NCBI GenBank assembly: GCA_034679345.1
Contig: JAXDAY010000006.1
Coordinates: forward strand, 1 to 42,960
Length of the DNA stretch: 42,960 nt
Reading direction: 5' to 3'
DNA from: JAXDAY01 sp034679345
GTDB taxonomy: Bacteria; Eisenbacteria; RBG-16-71-46; CAIMUX01; VGJL01
Part shown: piece by piece, positions 1 to 6,883 of the stretch
Layout: every line of letters starts with the position of its first letter
Position numbering within the stretch: position 1 is the first letter of the stretch
Program-made: the position numbers and the translations under genes
Notes under the pieces: model-generated
What the model saw: the letters and a program-made list of their open reading frames with translations, nothing else
What the model was told of the DNA's origin: nothing
The model's database searches: none

Positions 1-119
1 GAATGAGACCCAAGCGGACCGGCAAACGAACGACCGGCGCGGCCGCATCGCCCGGCCCGCTCTCACACGCGCTTCCACCCATCCCAGACCGCCAGCCCCC
101 GCCCAAACGTCGCGCCCGC

Positions 120-180
120 GACGTCGATTCCTCGACGCCCGTCGAAACGACGCCACCCACCCACCCACCCCCCCGCCCAC
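120..180. other. C-rich low-complexity stretch in a gene-less segment
   Basis: Bases 1-335 hold no gene that I can support. The stretch contains repeated CCCA units (ACCCACCCACCCACC) and C runs, making it strongly strand-asymmetric. It lies beyond the terminator of the first minus-strand gene. The reverse strand is G-rich and could form a quadruplex, but that is inference only. Confidence 0.4.
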
Positions 181-204
181 TCACCCGCCGCCCCCAACGC
201 CCGC

Positions 205-258
205 AAAAAGGGAGGCCCGGCAGACTCTTGGTCCTCCAGGACCACGTCTTGCCGGGCC
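205..258 (-). terminator. Rho-independent terminator of the first selenoprotein gene
   Basis: Read on the minus strand, arms at 246-258 and 214-225 pair over about 12 bp with one bulged base (GGCCCGGC core). They enclose a second 6-bp hairpin (230-235 with 238-243). A run of five T follows on the minus strand (AAAAA at 205-209 on plus). It lies about 80 bases past the stop codon at 336. Confidence 0.75.
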
Positions 259-335
259 ATCATGCCGGTCCCTCGGAGCACCTCAGGACCGGCGGGCACG
301 ATACGCTGCTCGAGCTAACGCATCGAGCTAAGCTC

Positions 336-2375
336 TCACTTCATCAAGACGAGCTTCTCGCTCCGCACTCCCTCCGCGGTGCTCAGACGAACGAAGTAGA
401 CGCCGCTCTCCGCCGACTCGCCGCCCTCGGTCGTCCCGGTCCAGGTGAGGCTATGACGCCCCGCCGGCATCCGACCGTCGTAGAGCTCCGCCACTCTCCG
501 CCCGCCCAGATCGAAGATGTCCAGGCGAACCGCTCCGCTCGCGCCAGCCGACGAGAGCTCGAACGAGATCTCCGTCCGCGGATTGAACGGATTGGGCCGC
601 ACGCTCTCGATCCGCGTCGCGTAGACGACGCTCCCCTCGGGCGCGTCCGCGGGCGCTTCCGGCGTGAGCCACTCGACGATCCGCCCCAGCAGCACCCGCT
701 GGTTGTTCGGATCGGGGTCGTCCACATCGACCGCGTTGAAGCAGGCCGGCATGAAGACCGTCTTGCCCGAGCGCTGCGCGTTGTGAACGAGCGCGTTGCT
801 CGTCCCATCGCCGATCAGCCCCGTCACCGCCGTGTTCGGCACCACATGGTCCCCTCTGTTGAGCGAGGGGAACTGGAAGGAGAGCGGCAGCGCGAGGCCG
901 TCGCCGATCGGGTCTCCCGGGACCCCGGCGAGCGTCAGGTACGCCGTGTCCAGCGTCCAGGAGTCGATCCCGAGATACTGCTGCGTGAAGGTATTCGGCA
1001 CATTGTTGAGCGAGTTCAGAAACGCCTGGCTCGTGAAGAAGAGGCTCCCGCCGGCGTCCACGAACTGCATCATCACGGCCTGCTCTACCGCATCAGGCAG
1101 GCTGCTCGTGCGCAGCCCGTTCTCCCAGATCATGATGTCATATCCGGACACGTTGCCCCACGATGGAGCCGCGCCCTCATGGCCATAGTTGATATCCCAC
1201 CGTTCGTAGAGGTAGCCGAGCGCATCCAGCGCCTGGGTGAAGATCAGATAGTGCTCGGTGTTGCTGTTGTCGTTGACCAGGTAGATCGACGGGCTGCCGT
1301 TGAAGACCTTGAGCCCGTTGACCTGGATCCGCCCGCTGTCGTTGGAGGTGATCTTGAAGCTTCCGCTCCTCACCTCCACGGCGGAGTTCGTGTGGACCCG
1401 CACCTGGAAGTTGCAGATCTGATCCGGGGCGAGAACGATCTGGGTCGGCGTCGTGTGCGGATTCGGATCGCCGCAGACGAGGAAGTCCGTCGCCCAGTCG
1501 CCGAAGGTCGCATCCGGCTCGAGGGTGAAGGTCTGGTCCGTCGCCTGGAGGTTCCATAGCTGCCCCTCGAAGATCGCGACCCCGTTGGCGTCCGGCACCG
1601 AGCGAACCTTCTGGAGGTAGTAGCTCGAGTAGTCCGGCGCCGCGCCGAAGCCGATCTTCTGCGCCTGGATCATTTCCTTCGTCGTGACCGACTGGAGATA
1701 CGCCACGCCCACGAGATTCGCGGGCACCCAGGAGCCGATCGGCACATTGGCCTGGACCGTCGCTTCGTCTCCAACGTTCGAGAGGACGATGTTCTGGTCG
1801 TAGATCTTTCGGGTCACGCGATCCCAGTGATCCACGCCGCCGTAGCCGCAGCACCACGTGATGTCGTCCTCGTAGAGGAGCAACGTGGCGCGGAGGTCGC
1901 TGAGCTGGACGGGATCGACGAGCTTGAAGGTCGCCGAAATGGAGGCGACTCCGGCATCGATCGTCATGCTGGAGCTGATGACGACCGGGCTCACGCCATC
2001 GGTCGCCGTGAGCCGCTGATTGATCGCGTTACGATACGTGACCGTTTGCGTGGGACAGAGGGCGGCGCCGACGAACTCCATGATGCCGTCGATGTAGACG
2101 GTGGGATAGCCGGTGACGCCGTAGTAGTTCTCGCGGGCCACGGTCTCGGCCGTCTGGAAGACGTCTCCTCCGCAGTGATTCTCCCAGTGGATGAGCCGAT
2201 CGCCGAACTCGTTCTCCATGTTCTCGCACGCGCACCGCGCGCGGGGGCAGTACGTTCACCAGGTCGCCCCGAACTCCTCGATGACGAGCACCCTGGGGAC
2301 GCTCGCCATTACCGCGGGCGCGAGGGTGGCGAGTACCAGAAGGATCGCCCACAGAGCCGCAAATCTCCTCCGCAT
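336..2375 (-). CDS. Secreted Omp28-like thioredoxin-fold selenoprotein (Sec40) with T9SS-type sorting domain, paralogue A
   Basis: This is a 679-residue exported redox protein read through an in-frame TGA at 2258-2256. The ATG at 2375 has a good ribosome site (GGAGG, about 4 bases upstream). Residues 1-24 form a signal peptide. Residues 29-44 give VLVIEEFGATW-U-TYCP, with U40 where thioredoxins have the first Cys of CxxC and C43 as the resolving Cys. The cis-Pro loop GYPTVYIDG is near residue 91. Further on come an Omp28-like beta region (to about 340), a Rossmann-like segment that recalls class I amidotransferase folds (about 360-560), and a FlgD-like/T9SS sorting domain from PNPFNPRTE near 595 to the end. 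The normal stop is also TGA (338-336). The likely role is thiol oxidoreduction outside the inner membrane. Substrates are unknown. Without recoding, a caller would start at 2219 and lose the export signal and active site. Confidence 0.85.
2229..2243 (-). promoter_or_regulatory. SECIS-like hairpin after the first Sec codon
   Basis: On the minus strand, 12 bases after the TGA, CGCGC pairs perfectly with GCGCG around the loop GCGGT. The TGA-to-loop distance is 17 bases and the first loop base is G. This agrees with the general bacterial SECIS model (short stem, about 16-37 bases to the loop, G in the first two loop positions). It would be the SelB binding site. GC-rich coding DNA forms such hairpins easily, so the match to its twin at 4499-4511 matters. 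Confidence 0.65.
2256..2258 (-). other. In-frame TGA read as selenocysteine (Sec40)
   Basis: Codon 40 of the gene starting at 2375 is TGA, between TGG (Trp39) and ACG-TAC-TGC-CCC (Thr-Tyr-Cys-Pro). It sits exactly on the first Cys of the thioredoxin CxxC motif. The frame is open on both sides, and the tandem paralogue has TGA at the same aligned position. Confidence 0.85.
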
Positions 2376-2456
2376 GACACCTCCGATGCATCTCATGGGT
2401 TGAGCGATGGTCTCTTCGGCCGGCGCATCCGACCAGAGCGGGAAAGCACACCAACA

Positions 2457-2485
2457 ATTTTAACTCACTAGATGAATCCACCCAA
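2457..2485 (-). promoter_or_regulatory. Candidate sigma-70-type promoter for paralogue A
   Basis: On the minus strand TTGGGT (2485-2480) is followed by 17 bases and TAAAAT (2462-2457), in a locally AT-rich stretch. It lies about 80 bases upstream of the ATG at 2375 and downstream of the terminator of paralogue B, so paralogue A probably has its own promoter. Confidence 0.45.
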
Positions 2486-2506
2486 TGGCAAAAAGCATAT
2501 CCGCGC

Positions 2507-2553
2507 AAGAAAAGACCCGGGGGGATGTCGTCCGCTGGGACACTCCCCCCGGG
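2507..2553 (-). terminator. Rho-independent terminator of paralogue B
   Basis: A ten-base arm CCCGGGGGGA (2516-2525) pairs with TCCCCCCGGG (2544-2553), with four further pairs inside past one bulged base. On the minus strand it is followed at once by TCTTTTCTT. It lies about 50 bases past the stop of the gene ending at 2607. Confidence 0.8.
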
Positions 2554-2606
2554 CTGGACCCGGCCCAGGCAAGCGCGCGAGGCCGGTAACCCGTATCCGG
2601 GTGTCG

Positions 2607-4649
2607 CTACTTCAGAAGGACGAGCTTCTCGCTCCTCGAGCCCTCCGATGTGATCAGATTCACGAAGTAAACCCCGCTCTGAACCGGCCGCCCCTCATCG
2701 GTCACGCCCGCCCAGGTCCGCGCGTGGCGCCCCGCGGGCAGCGCGCCCTCGAAGAGGCTCGCCACCTTGCGTCCGCCGAGATCGATGATCTCGAGCCGGA
2801 TCGGAGCGCCCGCGCTGGTCGAGGAGAGATAGAAGCGGATCTCGGTCCGCGGGTTGAACGGGTTCGGCTGAACCGCGTCGATCCGCGTCGCCATCAAGAA
2901 GTTCACATCCCCCGCGTCCATCGCCGGCGGCGGCTCCAGCCAGTCCATGATCCGCCCGAGCAGCACCTTCGTGTTGTTCGGATCGGGATCGGTGTCGCTG
3001 AGCGCGGTGAAGCAGGTCGGCATGAAGACGCACCGGAAGCCGCGCGTATCGTGGTGGATCAGGGCGCCGGACTGATCGCTGCCGCGCATCCCGACCACCG
3101 CGGTGGCTCCAGGAATCGCGTCGTCCGACGTGTTCCACGATGCGAACTGGTAGTTGAGCGGCATCGTCGTGAGTCCGTCGCCGATCACATCCCCGGCGAC
3201 GCCGACGATGCTCGGGTACTTCGTATCCAAAGTCCAGCCGCTCAGGCCCAGGTAGTCCGTCGTGAAGGTGTTTCCGCCGCCGGTCAGGGTGTTCAGGAAC
3301 CGCTGGCTCGTCAGGAAGAGCGATCCGCCGGCATCCATGTAATCCATCAACCGGTCCATGTCGTCGGAATCCGGAGCCGTGGCGCTGTAGTTCCCCTGGC
3401 CCGTGTGCCAGATCACGATGTCGTAACCCGAATAGTTGTTGGGAAACGGCGTCTGCTGGTCATAGTCGTGGTAGCAGTCCCACATCTCGAAGAGGTAGCC
3501 GTGCTCCGTCAGGGCGTTGACGATCTTCGTCTCATCGGTCCGGTTATAGTCGTCGTCGACGAAGAAGACCGAGTAGCTGCCGTTGTAGACGCGCAGGTTG
3601 CTCGTCTGCGTGCGCCCCGAGAAGGCGGATGTCGTCAGGAAGCTGCCCGAACGCACCTCCTTCACGTCATCGGTGGCCACCTGGACCATGATGTCGCAGC
3701 TCTCGCCCGGGTCGAGGATGACGTCGACCGGGGTCGTGTGAGGATTCGCATCCCCGCAGACGTAGAATCGCGTCGCCCAGAACGGGAAGGACTCGCCGAT
3801 CTCGAGCGTGATCGTGTCGGTCGCATCGCCGATATTGGTGACCGTGCCGTTGAAGATCGCCACACCATTGCCGGACGGCACCGAGCGGACCAGACCCTCG
3901 AAGGCGAACTCGAAGTCCTCGAGCAGCGGCAGGAGGGCGCCCTGGATGATCGGCTTGGTGCCGCTCGTCTGCTGGAGATAGGCCACGCACACGAGGTTGG
4001 CGGCATTCCAGTTCGGGTTGAGCGGAATCGTCGTGGCCACGTTGACCACATCGCCCACGTTCGTGAGGGTGATGTTCTGATCGTGGATCTTGCGGGTCAC
4101 ATGCTCCCAGTACTGGCCGCCGGAGTAGCAGTGGTCCTCGTAGAGCAGAAGCGTGGCGCGCAGGCTGGTGAGCGTCGCGGGATCGACGAGGCGGAAGTTC
4201 GCCTGCATCGTGATCTCGCTCTCGGTGGGAAGCCAGGTGCCGATGATCTCGACCGGGGAGAGGCCGCTCGTCTCGGCGATTCGCTGGTTGATCAGAGTGC
4301 GGTAGGCGGCGGCGGCTTGGGCGCAGCTTCCGGCTCCGATGGAAAACCGGCTGCCATCGATCCGCACATGCGGGATCCCGCTGCCTGCATACCACGCCCA
4401 CCGAGCCGCGGTCTCGGCCGTCTGATACGCGTCGTCGCCGACATGGTTCTCCCAGTGGACCAACTGATCGTAACCGAACTCGTTCTGGACCGTTTCAAGC
4501 CCGCACCGGGCGTAAGGGCAGTAGCTTCACCAGGTCGCCCCGAAGTCCTCCGCCACGATGATCTTGGGCACGCTGCCGTTTGCGGCCGGGATGAAGAGCA
4601 TGGCCAGCAGGAGAAGAACTCCCGCAAGGGCGAACGACTTCCTCAACAT
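2607..4649 (-). CDS. Secreted Omp28-like thioredoxin-fold selenoprotein (Sec41) with T9SS-type sorting domain, paralogue B
   Basis: This is a 680-residue protein with the same architecture as its downstream neighbour, read through an in-frame TGA at 4529-4527. The ATG at 4649 follows GGGAGGGATTC. Residues 1-25 are a signal peptide. Residues 30-45 give IIVAEDFGATW-U-SYCP, with U41 and C44 as the Sec-x-x-Cys centre and Cys49 in a shared YARC segment. The cis-Pro loop GIPHVRIDG is near residue 93. The following regions match paralogue A in order: Omp28-like beta region, a domain with a VDDDYN motif and a Rossmann-like pattern, and a C-terminal sorting domain beginning PNPFNPRTEIRF and ending in EKLVLLK. 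The stop is TAG. The role is inferred to be an exported or surface-anchored oxidoreductase. The two copies are diverged but alignable throughout, so this is an old tandem duplication. Confidence 0.85.
4499..4511 (-). promoter_or_regulatory. SECIS-like hairpin after the second Sec codon
   Basis: On the minus strand, 15 bases after the TGA, GCCCG pairs perfectly with CGGGC around the loop GTG (or a 4-bp stem with loop GGTGC). The TGA-to-loop distance is 20 bases, with G first in the loop, again within the bacterial SECIS model. The core CGGTGCG is shared with the hairpin of the paralogue. Confidence 0.65.
4527..4529 (-). other. In-frame TGA read as selenocysteine (Sec41)
   Basis: Codon 41 of the gene starting at 4649 is TGA, between TGG (Trp40) and AGC-TAC-TGC-CCT (Ser-Tyr-Cys-Pro). 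It aligns exactly with the TGA of the neighbouring paralogue. Confidence 0.85.
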
Positions 4650-4669
4650 GAATCCCTCCCAGGATGTTA

Positions 4670-4689
4670 GTGAATGTGCACTCATTCAC
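4670..4689. promoter_or_regulatory. Inverted repeat upstream of paralogue B, possible operator
   Basis: GTGAATG (4670-4676), spacer TGCACT, and CATTCAC (4683-4689) form a perfect 7-6-7 palindrome 20 bases upstream of the ATG at 4649. It lies in the divergent gap shared with the gene at 4856. The shape suits a dimeric repressor, but no regulator can be named. Confidence 0.35.
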
Positions 4690-4855
4690 AATTGAAACCG
4701 AGCCGACTATGACCCGGTCTGAAGTGAAACTTGCTCTAGTTTAGCACATCTTAAGTCGAAACGGCCAGCCGGCTCGTCGGCTTCGCCGCCGATATCCATT
4801 GAGTTTGAGGGCGGTTGCCGGGGCTGCTAGGCTGGAACCGGCCCGGAAGGAACCG

Positions 4856-6883
4856 ATGACGGACACGCGCGCGGAAAATCAGATCCCCTCAAGCCGGGGT
4901 GCGGCAGGCCCGGATCCCAGGATCGTGCTCGCCGTCCTGCTCGCCGCGGCAATCCTCCCGTTTCTCAACGGTTTAGGCGGTGATTTCGTCTTCGACGACG
5001 AGTGGCTGGTCGCCGAGCACCCAGCGGTGCAGGGCTCCTTCGACCTCGCCAAGGTTCTCACGGCCCAGTACTGGGGGAACGTCCAGGGGGCGCTCCTCTG
5101 GCGCCCAGTCACCACCCTCTCGTTCGCGGTCGACCGGGCGATCAGCGGAAGCCCCGTCTGGTTCCATCTGGTGAACATCCTCCTGCACGCCGCCGTCACG
5201 TGGCTCTGGTTCGCGCTCATCCGCCGCCTCACCGGCCGCAACGGCCTCGCGTTCATCGCCGCCATGCTCTTCGCGGTTCACCCGATCCACACCGAGGCGG
5301 TCACATGGATCGCCGGGCGCGCGGAGCTGCTGGCCGCCCTCTTCGCCCTGGCGTCGATCCACTGCGCGATCGATCCCCGGCCCGCGCGCCGCTGGATCGC
5401 CCTCCCGCTCGTCCTGCTCGCCGTCGGGTCGAAGGAGAGCGCCGCGGCGGTACCCCCCATCCTCCTGTTCCTCGCATGGGCGTTTCGCCGCGAGGAGCGC
5501 GCGCCCGGATACGCGATCGGCCTCGCCGCTTTCGCGCCCGCGCTGCTGTACTTCGCGCTGCGCCGCTTCGTCCTTGGAACCTGGGGCGGACCCGAGCCCG
5601 ATCCGATGGACAATCCGATGGTGGGGCTCGGCCTCGCGAGCCGCCTGCCCACCGTGCTCGACGCCGCGGGACGATACATCGCCATCCTGATCTGGCCCGC
5701 GCGCCTCTCCGTCGACTACTCGACCCCCGTCCTGGATGTCGTCCGCGGGCTCACCGCGTACCTGGCGCTGGGCTTGGCGGGACTGGGCCTCTTGATCTAC
5801 CTCGCCATCCGCCGGCCGGCCCGTCCCGAGGGCTGGGGCAGCGCCTTCGCGCTCCTGAGCTTCGGCCTCACGTCGAACCTGCTGGTCGTGATCGGAACGA
5901 TCTTCGCCGAGCGGCTGCTCTATCTCCCATCGGCGGGACTGCTCCTCGTCGCGACCGCCGGCGGCATCGCCCTACGTCGCTGGGTGCCGCAGCGCGCCCT
6001 CCAGGCGCTGCTCGCCCTGCTCCTGCTCGCGTGCGCCGCCCGCACGATCGCGCGCAACCCCGACTACCGCGATGCCCTGAGCCTGTACCGCGCGGGTGTG
6101 AAGGCCGCGCCCGAGAGCCCCAAGATGCGCTACAACCTCGCCCTCGAGCTGAATCGGAAGGGGCTGCACGATGAAGCGCTCTCCGAGGCCCGCGAGGCGA
6201 TCCGCCTGAACCCATCGAGCCGGGAGTCGCGCGAGATCGTCGCCACCTCCCTCGACACCCTCGGCCGCGCCGACGAGGCGATTCGCTTCCTCACGGAAGC
6301 CTCGATGACCGATCCCGGCGACCGCGCGGCGCGCCGGCGCCTGATCATGCTGCTCGAGCGCGAGGGCCGCCTCGAGGAGGCGTTCTCCACCGCGGCGCTG
6401 GGCATGCGGCTCGATCCGGAGGAGCCCGAGTGGATCGGCCGCGCCGCCAGGATCAGTCAGCTCACCGGGGACTTCGCGCGCGCGGTCCCGCTCTGGCGCG
6501 AAGCGGTCGCGCGAAGCCGCGACACGGTCGATGCGCCGCTCTACCTCGCCTACTGCCTCATGCGCACGGGCGACATGGCCGGCGCGCGCGACGCCTACAT
6601 CGAGACCCTGCGACGCCAGAGCGATCTCGCCGCCGCGGCGAACGGCCTCGCATGGACGATCCTCGAGACCGGCGGAGCGCCCGATGAGGCGATCCGCCAT
6701 GCCGAGGCGGCCTCGGCGAAGGAGCCCGAGAATCCGTCGTACCTCGACACACTCGCACGCGCCTACCTCGTCGCGGGACGTTGCGGGGACGCGCGCCGCG
6801 CCATCGGCCGCGCGATCGAGCTCGCCCCGGCGAACGGCTCCTACCGCGCCCGGCTCGTCGAGATCGAGGCGCGCTGCCGCTGA
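4856..6883 (+). CDS. Polytopic membrane protein with C-terminal TPR repeats (TMTC-like)
   Basis: The ATG at 4856 follows GGAAGGA and is preferred over an upstream TTG. The 675-residue protein opens with a membrane segment (ILAVLLAAAILPF region) and carries the FDDEWLV motif in the first periplasmic loop. About ten hydrophobic segments run to about residue 400, then TPR-like repeats (for example NLALELNRKGLHDEALSEAR) run to the end. This layout is that of bacterial TMTC/DUF1736-type proteins, distant relatives of GT-C glycosyltransferases with an acidic motif in the first loop. A role in protein or envelope glycosylation is inference. Its last 43 bases overlap the end of the convergent ATPase gene. 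Confidence 0.75.
   Translation: MTDTRAENQIPSSRGAAGPDPRIVLAVLLAAAILPFLNGLGGDFVFDDEWLVAEHPAVQGSFDLAKVLTAQYWGNVQGALLWRPVTTLSFAVDRAISGSPVWFHLVNILLHAAVTWLWFALIRRLTGRNGLAFIAAMLFAVHPIHTEAVTWIAGRAELLAALFALASIHCAIDPRPARRWIALPLVLLAVGSKESAAAVPPILLFLAWAFRREERAPGYAIGLAAFAPALLYFALRRFVLGTWGGPEPDPMDNPMVGLGLASRLPTVLDAAGRYIAILIWPARLSVDYSTPVLDVVRGLTAYLALGLAGLGLLIYLAIRRPARPEGWGSAFALLSFGLTSNLLVVIGTIFAERLLYLPSAGLLLVATAGGIALRRWVPQRALQALLALLLLACAARTIARNPDYRDALSLYRAGVKAAPESPKMRYNLALELNRKGLHDEALSEAREAIRLNPSSRESREIVATSLDTLGRADEAIRFLTEASMTDPGDRAARRRLIMLLEREGRLEEAFSTAALGMRLDPEEPEWIGRAARISQLTGDFARAVPLWREAVARSRDTVDAPLYLAYCLMRTGDMAGARDAYIETLRRQSDLAAAANGLAWTILETGGAPDEAIRHAEAASAKEPENPSYLDTLARAYLVAGRCGDARRAIGRAIELAPANGSYRARLVEIEARCR

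Noticed and set aside
336..4649. Reassigned genetic code with TGA as Trp or Gly
   Set aside because: Many intact genes here, including paralogue A, thiD, thiE and both partners of the GTGA overlaps, end at TGA with family-typical C-termini, so TGA is a normal stop in this genome.
2219..4649. Pseudogenes or starts downstream of the TGA (2219 and 4463)
   Set aside because: Those starts discard a signal peptide, the best ribosome sites and the CxxC-equivalent motif, all of which are in frame upstream in both copies.
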